19,985 nucleotides of DNA from Actinomycetes bacterium (GCA_023437285.1 JAEZGP010000274.1:1-19985), one strand, 5' to 3'. Numbered from the stretch's first letter, positions 8,696 to 16,642 are shown. Numbers and translations: made by a program. Notes: generated from the sequence alone by a model not told the origin.

Positions 8696-9484
8696 TCATC
8701 CGCCGAGCGTGGCGGCCCGGTCATGGGCGGCGCCCATGTCGAGTCGGAGCTTGCGGGCGATCTCCCGGAACTCCGGCTCCTCGACCATCTCGATCGTTCG
8801 GGGCCGCGGGAAGTTAACTTCGGTGATCGACTGGATGCGACCGGGAGCGGTGGCCATGAGCACGATCCGGTCGGCCAGGAACACGGCCTCCTGGATCGAG
8901 TGCGTGACGAAGACCGCGGTCTTGCGGCTCTCCAGCCAGATGCGCTGCAACTCGACGTTCATCGAGTCGCGGGTCTGCGCGTCCAGCGCGCCGAACGGCT
9001 CGTCCATCAGCAGCAGCGGCGGGTCGTGCGCCAGGGCGCGCGCCAGGGACACCCGCTGCTGCATGCCGCCCGACAGTTCCCTCGGGTACTTGTCGGCGAA
9101 GTTGCTGAGCCCGACCAGGTCCAGCAGCGCCAACCCGCGTTCGCGCCGCTCGGCCGCCGGGATCCCGGACAGTTCGGCGGACAGTTCGACGTTGCTGAGC
9201 GCGGTCCGCCACGGCATCAACGTCGCTTCCTGGAACACGAAGCCGATCGGGCTGCGGTCCTGGTGGATGCTGGACGAACTCTCGAACTCGATCGAGCCCG
9301 AGGTGGGTGACTCAAGCCCGCCCAGCAGCCGCAGCAGTGTCGTCTTGCCACACCCCGACGGCCCGAGCAGGACCAGGAACTCGCCTTCCTCGATGGTGAG
9401 GTTGACGTTGTCGAGGGCGCGGACCTCGCGGTCTTCCCCCGCGTTGAACGTCTTGTTGACGCCCCGAACGGACATGAGATTCAT
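8696..9484 (-). CDS. ABC transporter ATP-binding protein, NitT/TauT (SsuB-like) type
   Basis: This 262-residue ATPase powers an importer. All nucleotide-binding motifs are intact: Walker A GPSGCGKTT (41-49), Q-loop Gln85 in FVFQE, signature LSGGMQQR (137-144), Walker B LLLMDEP (157-163) and the H-loop His195 in FVTHS. The tail ATAPGRIQSITEVNFPRPR is characteristic of the nitrate/sulfonate/taurine family ATPases. The start is ATG 9484, with GGAG upstream; a second Met three codons later is possible. It works with the permease at 12361-13215 and the lipoprotein at 11240-12313, although the FAD hydroxylase gene lies between it and them. It is cytoplasmic at the membrane face. Confidence 0.96.
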   Translation of the reverse strand: MNLMSVRGVNKTFNAGEDREVRALDNVNLTIEEGEFLVLLGPSGCGKTTLLRLLGGLESPTSGSIEFESSSSIHQDRSPIGFVFQEATLMPWRTALSNVELSAELSGIPAAERRERGLALLDLVGLSNFADKYPRELSGGMQQRVSLARALAHDPPLLLMDEPFGALDAQTRDSMNVELQRIWLESRKTAVFVTHSIQEAVFLADRIVLMATAPGRIQSITEVNFPRPRTIEMVEEPEFREIARKLRLDMGAAHDRAATLGG

Positions 9485-9518
9485 TGCGTCGGTCTCCAGG
9501 TCACGAAGTGGTTGCCGG

Positions 9519-11243
9519 TCAGGCTGTGCTGCCGACGGGTTCGCGGTCGGGTGCGGGCGTGCTGGGCAGCGGTGAGCGCCGGGCGCCCCGGATGACATCG
9601 ACGACCTCGTCCGGCCGCTCCGGGGCGGTGTCCCCGCGCCACGCGACGTGCCCGTCCGGGCGGACCAGCACGTACCGGCGCTCGTAGCGGGCCGCGGCCG
9701 CGTCACTGCGCAGCCGCACGGACGTGATCGGCAGGCCGGCGGCGCGGGCCGCGGCCAGCAGCGGCTCTGCCGGCGCCTCGGCGGCGTCCGGGGCCACGAC
9801 CAGGGTGAACGCGTTGCCGAGGTAGTCCAGCGTGCTGACCTGATCGCCGTCCCACGCGTGCGGTGCCCGGCAGCCCGGCCAGGTCGACTGGATCACCCGC
9901 GTCGGGTCGTCCGGCGGTTCCGGCGTCCCGTCCGGTACGCAGATCGGGGACCGCGAGTACCGGTACCCCAGGTGCAGCCCGGCGCTGTTGAACTGCCGGG
10001 ACACCCATTCGGCCTTGGCCCGCAGCTCGGTACGGGCCGCCTCGCCCTCCGGACCCGGTGCCAGTACCGCCCGGTCCGTCTCGGCCATCACGATGTCGAG
10101 CCGGTCGGAGTTCATCGCCGACAGCAGGCCGTTGCGGATCGCGATCGGTTTGCGTTCGGCCTCGTAGCTGTCGAGCAGGTGCTCACCGGCCCACCCGTTG
10201 AGGTGCGCCTCGAGCTTCCAGGCCAGGTCCCAGGCGTCGCCGATGCCGGTGTTCATGCCCAGCCCACCGGTGGGTACGAACAGGTGCGCCGCGTCCCCGG
10301 CGAGGAAGACGTTGCCCACCCGCCACCGGTTGGCCACCGACTGGTAGTGCTTCCAGTGGGTGGTTTTGAGCAGCTCGAAGTCGAACGGCTTGCCGACGGC
10401 CTTGGCCAGTACGTCGTGCACGTCCAGGTTCTCGGTCGACTTCTCTGGGTCCAGGAAGTAGTACTGGTAGTTCCACAGCTCGCTGCCGTCGATCGCCGTG
10501 AAGACACCGAAGCTGTCCGGGTGCAGGGTGAAGTAAAGGTTGGCCAACCCCCGCCCGTGCACGTCGATGAAGTCGGGACAGCGGAACAGGAAGCTGACGT
10601 TGTTGCGCATGGGACCCCGCCCGACGAACCGCACGCCGAGCGCCTTGCGGACCAGGCTGCGTCCGCCGTCGCAGCCGACGAGCACGCGAGCCCGGACCCG
10701 CTGCCGGGTGCCGGAGCGGTGCTCGATCACCGCGTCGACCCCGGAGTCGTCCTGCGTGAACCCGGTCAGGGTCCAGCCGTAGTGGGTCTGGGCGGCCTCG
10801 TACCCGGCGAGGTGGGCCCGCAGGATCGGCTCCAGCGCCTGCTGGCCGATCTGCGTCTTGCCGTACGGGGACCACTCGACCTCGGGGAACCGGTGGCTGC
10901 CCGCGCCGCCGCGCATCTCCACCCGGGATGCCGACCGGAAGCGGTGCAGCTCGTGCTTGGCCAGTTCGGTGGCGAACACGATGAAGTACGGGTGGTCCGG
11001 GGGGATCGCCGCGTCCTCGACGGCGTCGGCGATCCCCCACCGGCGGAACAGTTCCATCGTCCGGGCACCGACGAGGGTCGCCTTGGGGTGCTCGGTCTCC
11101 GACTCGCGGGTCTCGATGACCGCGGACTCGATGCCGCGGCGGGCCAGTTCCGTCGCCAGCGACAGGCCGACCGGCCCGCCGCCGGCGATCAGAACCGGTA
11201 CCTCGAGCACCGGCAGCGGGTCGTCGTTGATCGGGTCGCTCAC
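9519..11243 (-). CDS. FAD-dependent aromatic hydroxylase (group A, PheA/TfdB/MhpA-like)
   Basis: This 574-residue single-component flavoprotein monooxygenase would hydroxylate an aromatic or heteroaromatic ring using NAD(P)H and oxygen. It shows the FAD dinucleotide fold VLIAGGGPVGLSLATELARRG (GxGxxG at 21-26), the DG motif GCDGGRSLVRKALG (Asp192) and the GD motif AGDAAHLFVPTGGLGMNTGIGDAWDLAWKL (Asp317). The C-terminal ~170 residues fit the thioredoxin-like domain found in phenol hydroxylase-type members. It starts at GTG 11243, overlapping the binding-protein stop as GTGA, with AAGG upstream. Its position inside an ABC transporter operon suggests that the imported compound or its first product is its substrate. 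The exact substrate cannot be called. Confidence 0.93.
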   Translation of the reverse strand: MSDPINDDPLPVLEVPVLIAGGGPVGLSLATELARRGIESAVIETRESETEHPKATLVGARTMELFRRWGIADAVEDAAIPPDHPYFIVFATELAKHELHRFRSASRVEMRGGAGSHRFPEVEWSPYGKTQIGQQALEPILRAHLAGYEAAQTHYGWTLTGFTQDDSGVDAVIEHRSGTRQRVRARVLVGCDGGRSLVRKALGVRFVGRGPMRNNVSFLFRCPDFIDVHGRGLANLYFTLHPDSFGVFTAIDGSELWNYQYYFLDPEKSTENLDVHDVLAKAVGKPFDFELLKTTHWKHYQSVANRWRVGNVFLAGDAAHLFVPTGGLGMNTGIGDAWDLAWKLEAHLNGWAGEHLLDSYEAERKPIAIRNGLLSAMNSDRLDIVMAETDRAVLAPGPEGEAARTELRAKAEWVSRQFNSAGLHLGYRYSRSPICVPDGTPEPPDDPTRVIQSTWPGCRAPHAWDGDQVSTLDYLGNAFTLVVAPDAAEAPAEPLLAAARAAGLPITSVRLRSDAAAARYERRYVLVRPDGHVAWRGDTAPERPDEVVDVIRGARRSPLPSTPAPDREPVGSTA

Positions 11244-12313
11244 GCCTTGGCCTTGGTGATGTAGGACGGATCCAGGAACGTCTTCGGGTCGACCACCTTG
11301 TTGATCATGCCGGCGCTGTGCATCAGCTTGAGCGTCGACTCCCAGTCCGCCTCGACCAGGTCGAGCATCCCGGTCACGCCGTTGTTGGCCAGCCAGGTGT
11401 CGGCCTGGGCCGGGAACTGCTCGTCGAAGGTGTTGCGCTTGGCCTCCGCGTTGTACTTCTGCAGAGCCCCGAAGACGGCGTCGCGGTTCTTCTCGTCGAC
11501 GGCGAACTTCATGCCGTTGTACAGGCCGCGCAGGAACCGGGTCGGCACGTCGCCGACGTCGGTCTTGGACTGCATCGTCCAGGAGGAGCCGGCCAGCTTG
11601 ATGTGGTCCTCCGGCACGAGCACGGTGAGCTTCTCGCCGGACTCCTGCTCGAGGGCCTTGCGGACGTAGTTGTGCACGATCCAGCCGTCGACGTCGCCCC
11701 TGCGCATGAACTGGTACCCGGCGGCACCGACGCCCACCACGATCAGCTTGAACTCGTCCCGCTTGACCCCGGCGGACTCGGCCAGCAGGTGGACCAGCTG
11801 CTCGGTGGAGCCGCCCTCGGAGGCGACCCCGATCCGCTTGCCGCGCAGGGCTCCGGGCTCGGCGATGGGGGCCTTGCTGAGGGAGCCGATCTCCCAGATG
11901 TCGCTGTGCTGGGCGGTAGCGATGATCTTGAGCGGGGCGCCCTCGTTGACGATCGCCGGGAGCGCCGTGCGACCGGCCCGGGTGTAGTGGGCGACGTTGC
12001 CGATGATCGCCTGCAGCGCCGACGAGCTGCCCGTCCCGCTCTGCAGGTCGGCCTGGATGCCCTCGGTGTCGAAGAAGCCCTGGTGCGCGGCGACGAGCAT
12101 GTCGAGGAAGCTGACGCTGAAGTCGGCCGGGGCCATGACGGTCTGCTTGACCTTCTGCACGCCGCCGGGAGTGGTCGGCTCCTCGTCGTCACCACAGGCG
12201 GACAGCAGCGGCAGCGCCATGAGGCCGGCGCCCATGCCCAGGAGCCGTCGACGGGAGAACCCGGAGGAAAGCGAACCAGTCGTGTTGTTCTGGAGGAATT
12301 TGGACTGCGACAT
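11240..12313 (-). CDS. Tat-exported lipoprotein, ABC solute-binding protein (NMT1/SsuA-like)
   Basis: This 357-residue extracytoplasmic binding protein belongs to an ABC importer of the nitrate/sulfonate/thiamine-precursor type. The N-terminus holds a twin-arginine motif SRRRLLG (20-26), a hydrophobic stretch, and a lipobox LLSAC with the lipid-modified Cys40, followed by an acidic GDDEEPTTPGG linker. The mature part has the usual AADFSV-like opening, a GFFDTEGIQADL segment and LRGKRIGVASEGG. The start is ATG 12313. AAGGG lies in the loop of a 5-bp GACAA/TTGTC hairpin (12314-12330) directly before the start, which might modulate translation. The gene overlaps the FAD hydroxylase gene by GTGA and follows the permease by 47 bp. 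The ligand is unknown; an aromatic or heterocyclic carboxylate is inferred from the neighbours. Confidence 0.93.
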   Translation of the reverse strand: MSQSKFLQNNTTGSLSSGFSRRRLLGMGAGLMALPLLSACGDDEEPTTPGGVQKVKQTVMAPADFSVSFLDMLVAAHQGFFDTEGIQADLQSGTGSSSALQAIIGNVAHYTRAGRTALPAIVNEGAPLKIIATAQHSDIWEIGSLSKAPIAEPGALRGKRIGVASEGGSTEQLVHLLAESAGVKRDEFKLIVVGVGAAGYQFMRRGDVDGWIVHNYVRKALEQESGEKLTVLVPEDHIKLAGSSWTMQSKTDVGDVPTRFLRGLYNGMKFAVDEKNRDAVFGALQKYNAEAKRNTFDEQFPAQADTWLANNGVTGMLDLVEADWESTLKLMHSAGMINKVVDPKTFLDPSYITKAKA

Positions 12314-12360
12314 GACAAACCCTTCTTGTCGTGAACCGCGACCTGACGTCGGGAGGAGGC

Positions 12361-13215
12361 TTAGCGCCGGGTGTTTCTGACCGAGTCGTGCCACGGGACC
12401 AGGGCCCGGTTCACCGCGACGACGGCCGAGTAGAGGAGGAAGCCGAGAAGCGCGATCATGATGATCGCACCGAACACGCGGGCGATCTGCAGGTCGTTCT
12501 GCAGAATCACGAGATACCGGCCGAGTCCCTCGTTACCGCCGAGATACTGGCCGACGATCACACCGATGGTCGCGGAGACGATGGCCAACTGGGCGCCGGC
12601 CATGGTGTAGGCGAGGGTGTACGGCAGTTCCAGCTTGCGGAACCGCTCCCACTGACTCGCCTTGAGCGACATCATCAGTTCCTTGAGGGGCTTCGGAATC
12701 GATCTGACGCCGAACGCCGTGTTGATCAGGAAGGGGAAGAACGCGCTCAGTGCGGCGATGACGATCTTCGAAGTCGACCCGAAGCCGAACCACAGCAGGA
12801 AGAGCGGGATCAACGCGATCATCGGTACGACCTGCGAGGCCACCAGGAACGGGCGGGTCATCCGCTCCAGCAGCTGCCACTTGCCGATGACAAAGCCCAG
12901 CGGGATACCGAGGACACAGGCCAGGAGCAGGCCGAATACGATTTCGTAGAACGTCGTCCAGATGTGGCCGGTCCAGATGAAGGGCGTGGTGATCTGTTCG
13001 CCGAACGCCACCGCCACCTCTTTGGGCCGGGGCAGGACGAACCTGGACATGTCAGTGACGACCGCGTAGAGGTCCCACAGGGCGATGAAGATGACCACCA
13101 GGACCGGTGTGGAGATCCACGCGAATCGCGGGTGCTCCACCAGAGCCCGCCAGCGTCGGCCCTTTTTGCGGGCCGGCGCGGCGGACTTCTGATACACAGC
13201 GGACCTTGATGCCAT
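12361..13215 (-). CDS. ABC transporter permease, NitT/TauT (SsuC-like) type
   Basis: This 284-residue inner-membrane protein follows the binding-protein-dependent permease pattern. A basic cytosolic N-terminus (KKGRRWRAL) leads into several hydrophobic segments, the first being WISTPVLVVIFIALWDLYAVV and others IVFGLLLACVLGIPLGFVIG, VVPMIALIPLFLLWFGFG and IIMIALLGFLLYSAVVAV. The coupling loop that docks on the ATPase is seen as LMMSLKASQWERFRKLELP, a match to the EAA-loop pattern with P at its end. The start is ATG 13215 with GGAG 8 nt upstream. Open frame upstream overlaps the nitrilase gene and is ignored. It lies 40 bp after the nitrilase-like gene and before the binding protein. A single permease gene implies a homodimeric channel. 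Confidence 0.95.
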   Translation of the reverse strand: MASRSAVYQKSAAPARKKGRRWRALVEHPRFAWISTPVLVVIFIALWDLYAVVTDMSRFVLPRPKEVAVAFGEQITTPFIWTGHIWTTFYEIVFGLLLACVLGIPLGFVIGKWQLLERMTRPFLVASQVVPMIALIPLFLLWFGFGSTSKIVIAALSAFFPFLINTAFGVRSIPKPLKELMMSLKASQWERFRKLELPYTLAYTMAGAQLAIVSATIGVIVGQYLGGNEGLGRYLVILQNDLQIARVFGAIIMIALLGFLLYSAVVAVNRALVPWHDSVRNTRR

Positions 13216-13255
13216 ACGAGAGGCTCCGTTCAGTACACCGGTCTTGTGATCCGGA

Positions 13256-14371
13256 CTAGCTGCTGTAGATGGAGGGCTTGATGCTGCCCCGCTCGCGCAG
13301 GCCGTCGATCGACTTGCGGAGCAGCTCGCGTCCTTCCTGCCAGTGCTGGATGGGGGCGTCCTTCCACTGGTCGACCGGACGGTGCTGCGCGGTCTGGTAA
13401 ACATGCGCGAACAACTCCGGCATCAGTTGCGCGGCGAAGTTCAGACCCATGCTGTTGCGCTCGAAACGCAGTCGTTCGATGTCGATGGTGCCGATCACGG
13501 TGGCCTCACCCGGGCCGCCGATCTCCGCGATCGTCGTGCCGTTGAAGTCGATGACCTCGGAGTTCCCGTGCGAGCGCATGCTCGGCGGGATCGCCGCGCT
13601 CTGGCGTTGCGCGAACGCCAGGTCCGGCGCGTCGGTCCAGATGCCCTCGTCGGTCTTGGCGTAGTACGCCGCGTGGTTGGCCGAGGCGAGATACACCTTG
13701 TTCTCGTAGGCGCGGGTCGCCTTCGCGCGCCGCCACGCCGGCCGGTGCGCCCCGTACGGCTCACCGGTGGGGTGCAGGATCAGCTCCGCTCCGCGGATCA
13801 TGAGCGAGCGGGCCACCTCGGGGAAGGTGACGTCGTAGCAGACCATCATCCCGATCCGGCCCAGCGGCGTGTCCACCACCGGGAACAGCCCGTCCAGGCC
13901 GTACCGGTCCAGGTACTCCGAGAGGACGTCACCCGGGCTGGTGTTCGTGGCGCGGCCGGTCACGCTGCCGCAGTGGATCTTCCGGTACTTGAGGATGACC
14001 TCGCCGCGGTCGTCGATGAGGAACGCGGTGTTGAACCAGCGGCCGGGCCAGTCCGGGTCGACCTCGAAGGCGTTGCCGGCGATGTAGATGCCCTTCTCCG
14101 CGGCCACCGCGCTGAGCCGGTCGGTCTCGGGTCCGGGGATCGTCACGCAGACGGCCAGCATCTCCTCGACCGTGTCGAAGTGGTCGTAGCCCTGCAACGA
14201 GAACTCGGGCAGCAGCGCGATCTTGGCGCGGCCGAAGCGTCCCGTCGAGTAGTCGATCAGCGACAGGATGCGATTGGTGTTCGTCTGGATGACCTCGTCG
14301 CGGTCGTTCGCGTCGGTGATCTGGCGGATGGGTGACTGGATACACGCGACTCCATAGGGCGCGATGGCCAC
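13256..14371 (-). CDS. Nitrilase-superfamily amidohydrolase (aliphatic-amidase-like)
   Basis: This 371-residue carbon-nitrogen hydrolase cleaves a nitrile, amide or carbamoyl group. The catalytic Glu-Lys-Cys triad is complete: Glu56 in LLPEFSL, Lys131 in KYRKIH and Cys178 in GMMVCYDVTFPE. The block RGAELILHPTGEPYGAHRPAWRRAKATRAYENKVYLASANHA resembles aliphatic amidases more than plant-type nitrilases. The K-to-C spacing is longer than I recall for AmiE, which points to a subfamily of its own. The start is GTG 14371 with GGGAG about 4 nt upstream, a rather short spacing. It is the first gene of the long ABC/catabolic operon, behind the promoter at 14519-14547 and the predicted IclR operator. 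Releasing ammonia from an acyclic amide late in the pathway is an inference. Confidence 0.92.
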   Translation of the reverse strand: MAIAPYGVACIQSPIRQITDANDRDEVIQTNTNRILSLIDYSTGRFGRAKIALLPEFSLQGYDHFDTVEEMLAVCVTIPGPETDRLSAVAAEKGIYIAGNAFEVDPDWPGRWFNTAFLIDDRGEVILKYRKIHCGSVTGRATNTSPGDVLSEYLDRYGLDGLFPVVDTPLGRIGMMVCYDVTFPEVARSLMIRGAELILHPTGEPYGAHRPAWRRAKATRAYENKVYLASANHAAYYAKTDEGIWTDAPDLAFAQRQSAAIPPSMRSHGNSEVIDFNGTTIAEIGGPGEATVIGTIDIERLRFERNSMGLNFAAQLMPELFAHVYQTAQHRPVDQWKDAPIQHWQEGRELLRKSIDGLRERGSIKPSIYSS

Positions 14372-14483
14372 AACACACTCCCGATTTCTTCAGCTTGTTG
14401 GTCCGCCGAACCTGCTGCCGGCTCGAAGCCGCGAGCGGATCGTGCGGCGCGGGATGTCCGCCGCACACCAGAGGGCAAACATC

Positions 14484-14500
14484 GTTCCGCTAAAAGAAAC
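14484..14500 (-). promoter_or_regulatory. Predicted IclR operator, nitrilase/ABC operon
   Basis: The minus strand reads GTTTCTTTTAGCGGAAC. The right half, AGCGGAAC, is identical to the half-sites at 15653-15660 and 17822-17829; the left half matches the inverted half GTTCCGCT at 5 of 8 positions. It lies just downstream of the predicted -10 at 14519-14524, inside the leader, a position suited to repression. The assignment to the IclR protein of this cluster is an inference. Confidence 0.6.
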
Positions 14501-14518
14501 GCCGTATCTGTTAGGGAG

Positions 14519-14547
14519 ACAGTAGGGCCGGCCTGATGATCCGTCAA
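14519..14547 (-). promoter_or_regulatory. Promoter of the nitrilase/ABC operon
   Basis: On the minus strand there is TTGACG (14547-14542), a 17-bp spacer and TACTGT (14524-14519). This is a good match to the housekeeping sigma consensus of actinobacteria. It would start transcription near 14512, about 140 nt before the GTG at 14371, with the predicted operator in the early leader. Confidence 0.6.
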
Positions 14548-14835
14548 GGCTTCTAACCTGATTGCAACCAGCGGATTCGAGGCCACCCGCACTGTCGACC
14601 AGGCAGCTGCCCGCACGGGAACACCGGCGCGCGCGTTCGGTCGACAGGCCACTGGGCAGGCATTCCTATATTTAGAAGAGCAGGCTGCGCGCGATGCGCG
14701 CACCTACCGGCGGTCTCTCGTTCTCACGCCGCAACGGCGCCGGGCGAGCCGTCTCGGGCACCGGATGCAGACGCAGAGTCTTCCGCTAAGCGGTCCTGCG
14801 TTCCAGAAGCGCAACGAGATCGATGTTGAGCGGAG

Positions 14836-14862
14836 ACCGACAGTCCAATCCGGACGGTCGGT
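14836..14862 (-). terminator. Hairpin terminator of the racemase-like gene
   Basis: An interrupted inverted repeat abuts the stop codon: ACCGAC (14836-14841) pairs with GTCGGT (14857-14862) and GTCC (14843-14846) with GGAC (14852-14855), with one A/G mismatch and a 5-nt loop. There is no T-tract, which is usual for high-GC actinobacteria. The outer stem overlaps the first base of the stop codon region. Confidence 0.6.
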
Positions 14863-15629
14863 CAGGCTGCGGTGAGCCGCTCGGACAGCCGCCGCAGCGC
14901 CGCGCTCGACGAGTGCCGGGCCAGTTCCGGACGCCCGACCGCCTCCAGCAACGCCCAGGCCCCGGCGAGGTTCGAGGAGAGCACCGGGAGCCGCGCCGCA
15001 TCAGCCCGCTGGTCCAACGCCTCCAGGCTGGGGGCACCCGTACCGACCACGAGCAGCGCCGTGCCCGGATCAGCCGCGCCGAGCGAGGCCAGTGCCCCGT
15101 CGAGGACATCCAGGATCCGGTCCGGACCGAGGTCGTAGATCGCGCCGGTACCCGGAATCTCGACCACGTCACGGACCACCTGACCCGCGTCGGTCCAGAA
15201 CCGCGCGCATTGACGCGTCAGCCAGGACGGGTACGGGGAGACCAGCACGAGCGAGCCGACGCCGAGGCGGGCCAGCAACGCGTGGATCGCCCCGGCGGCG
15301 GTGAGCACGGGCGAACCCAGCCGCTGACCGGCGCTTCGGCCCCAGTCCGCGTCCCCGTCGACGCCCAACGGATAGGAGGACCCGGTGCAGGCCACCAACG
15401 CCGCCTTCGGCGCCAGCCCACGCAGGGTGTCCAGCGCCGGCAGCACATCGTCGACGTAATGCACCAAACGGCCGGCCATGTCCAGGTCGGGCAGCACGGG
15501 CAGCCGGGCGACGTGCGGAATGATGCCGGGCGGCAGCAGGCGGTACAGCTCCGGTTCGACGGTCGGGTTCGCCGGCGGGACGACGACTCCCACACGGAGT
15601 GGGCCGTTCGGCTCGGACCCGGCGCTCAC
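14862..15629 (-). CDS. Asp/Glu-racemase-fold enzyme, maleate isomerase/arylmalonate decarboxylase-like
   Basis: This protein of about 255 residues belongs to the group of maleate cis-trans isomerase and arylmalonate decarboxylase. The opening VGVVVPPANPTVEPE (with Asn21) is characteristic. The first active-site loop has Cys81 in VACTGSSYPLG, and Tyr133 sits in VSPYPSW. The second catalytic position, normally Cys in a (S)CGG or (S)CT loop, reads LLVVGTGAPS (Gly196-Thr197-Gly198), so only one catalytic Cys remains. This is the reverse of arylmalonate decarboxylase, which has Gly first and Cys second. The start is GTG 15629, with GGAG 6 nt upstream; a TTG at 15641 is possible but lacks such a site. 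It appears to be a single-gene unit, with a predicted operator upstream and a hairpin after its stop. Isomerase or decarboxylase activity is open. Confidence 0.85.
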   Translation of the reverse strand: MSAGSEPNGPLRVGVVVPPANPTVEPELYRLLPPGIIPHVARLPVLPDLDMAGRLVHYVDDVLPALDTLRGLAPKAALVACTGSSYPLGVDGDADWGRSAGQRLGSPVLTAAGAIHALLARLGVGSLVLVSPYPSWLTRQCARFWTDAGQVVRDVVEIPGTGAIYDLGPDRILDVLDGALASLGAADPGTALLVVGTGAPSLEALDQRADAARLPVLSSNLAGAWALLEAVGRPELARHSSSAALRRLSERLTAA

Positions 15630-15643
15630 GGGAGTCTCCAATT

Positions 15644-15660
15644 GTTACGCTGAGCGGAAC
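15644..15660 (+). promoter_or_regulatory. Predicted IclR operator upstream of the racemase-like gene
   Basis: GTTACGCTGAGCGGAAC is a 17-bp palindrome with a single mismatch, and the best of the three related sites. The AGCGGAAC half continues into a second overlapping inverted repeat, CGGAAC-ATA-GTTCCG (15655-15669). It begins 14 bp upstream of the GTG at 15629, so it would overlap a promoter or its start point. I could not fix the -35; TATGTT (15664-15659, minus) is a possible -10. Confidence 0.65.
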
Positions 15661-15816
15661 ATAGTTCCGTAATGATCGACATGGTCGGAACCTATCCCAC
15701 CCGGCGCGGTGCCGCAGGGGGCCGAATGGCCAGTTCGTGATCAGCAGGCAGGCCGGTCACCAGGACAATCGCTCCGGTACGCCCAGCGGCACGACGTCAC
15801 CGCCACGGCTCTGACC

Positions 15817-15832
15817 CGCCGCGCGCGGCGGC
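15817..15832 (-). terminator. Hairpin after the IclR gene
   Basis: CCGCCGCGCGCGGCGG is a perfect 16-bp palindrome starting 9 bp past the IclR stop. As RNA it folds into a GC-only 6-bp stem with a 4-nt loop. It has no T-tract. It plausibly ends the citE-iclR transcript before the racemase promoter region (15630-15816, otherwise noncoding apart from the operator). Confidence 0.5.
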
Positions 15833-15841
15833 GCCGGAAGG

Positions 15842-16642
15842 TCAGACCCCTCCGCCACCGAGTCGGTCCGAGATGCCACGTACCTCGTCAAGCAGGGCGG
15901 CGGCGAGCTGGTCCACCCGTCCCCGGATCCGCTCGACCGGGCCGCAGATGCTCAGTACGGCGACCGGAACCCGGTCATGGTCGAGGATCGGAGCGGCGAC
16001 CGAGCCGGCGCCGGCCTGCCGCTCGCCGAACGACACCGCGTACCCCCGCTCGCGGGTGATCCGCAGCTGATCGCGCAGGTGACTGGCGTCCACGAGGGTG
16101 TGATCGGTCATCGCGGTCAGCGGCGCGGCCTCGGTCAGGTACGCCTCCTGCTCGGCCGGCGTCATGAACGCGAGGAACGCCTTGGAGGAACTGCCGGCGT
16201 GCAACGGGAACGGATGGCCGATCTGGACCGTCATCCGGACGTCGCGCGCCGGCTCCACCTGGTCGACGTAGATCCGGTGGTTGCCCGTCCTGATCGACAA
16301 GGTGGAGGTCTCGTTGGCGAACCGGCTCAGCCGACGCATCGGCTCGCGGGCGAGGTCACGGATGTCCACCCGGTCGAGGAACGCCCGGCCGAGAGCGAGC
16401 GCCGCCGGGCCGAGCACGTACCGCCGGGTGTTCTCGTCCACCTCGATGAGGCGGCGGCTGCAGAGCGTGGTCAGGATGCGGTGGATCACCGCCTTCGACA
16501 GGCCCATCTGCCGGCCGATCTCGGAGACACCGAGCGTCGGCTGATCAGACTCGGCGAAGAGCATCAGCACGTCCAGGGCACGCTCGACGCCGCTGACGGT
16601 ACGAAACGCCGAATCGTTGGTCGTGCTATCGGTTGCAGCCAC
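15842..16642 (-). CDS. IclR-family transcriptional regulator
   Basis: This 266-residue DNA-binding protein probably controls the cluster in response to a pathway intermediate. An N-terminal winged helix-turn-helix spans about residues 16-75 (SGVERALDVLMLF, LGVSEIGRQMGLSKAVIHRILTTL, then RRYVLG). The effector-binding domain follows (about 78-260), with the typical HPFPLHAGSSSKAFLAFM and RERGYAVSFGERQAGAGSVAAPIL segments. The start is GTG 16642, with an ideal AGGAGG upstream. It lies 59 bp after the CitE-type lyase gene, so the two are probably cotranscribed. Regulators of this family in aromatic catabolism act as either repressors or activators. The 17-bp repeats at 14484, 15644 and 17813 are its likely targets, by inference. 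Confidence 0.95.
   Translation of the reverse strand: MAATDSTTNDSAFRTVSGVERALDVLMLFAESDQPTLGVSEIGRQMGLSKAVIHRILTTLCSRRLIEVDENTRRYVLGPAALALGRAFLDRVDIRDLAREPMRRLSRFANETSTLSIRTGNHRIYVDQVEPARDVRMTVQIGHPFPLHAGSSSKAFLAFMTPAEQEAYLTEAAPLTAMTDHTLVDASHLRDQLRITRERGYAVSFGERQAGAGSVAAPILDHDRVPVAVLSICGPVERIRGRVDQLAAALLDEVRGISDRLGGGGV

Larger units (their letters stand above)
14372..14835. other. Intergenic region upstream of the nitrilase/ABC operon
   Basis: No gene is supported here. The base composition is clearly less GC-rich than the genes. It holds the promoter and operator listed separately, and a perfect 7-bp inverted repeat TGCGCGC/GCGCGCA with a 3-nt spacer at 14686-14702. The repeat sits beside an AT-rich CTATATTTAG stretch (14666-14675) and may be a second transcription stop for the racemase-like gene. 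An open frame on the minus strand (14257-14703) overlaps the nitrilase start and has no coding character. Confidence 0.6.

Noticed and set aside
10580..10587. Fourth AGCGGAAC copy
   Set aside because: It lies inside the FAD hydroxylase coding region, and the paired left half is missing; probably chance.
9648..11264. 538-codon plus-strand frame opposite the FAD hydroxylase
   Set aside because: Antisense to a complete flavoprotein with all motifs; no domain of its own.
14257..14703. Minus-strand 148-codon frame upstream of the nitrilase gene
   Set aside because: Ser/Arg/Ala-rich without domain features, partly out of frame within the nitrilase gene, and it covers the predicted promoter and operator.
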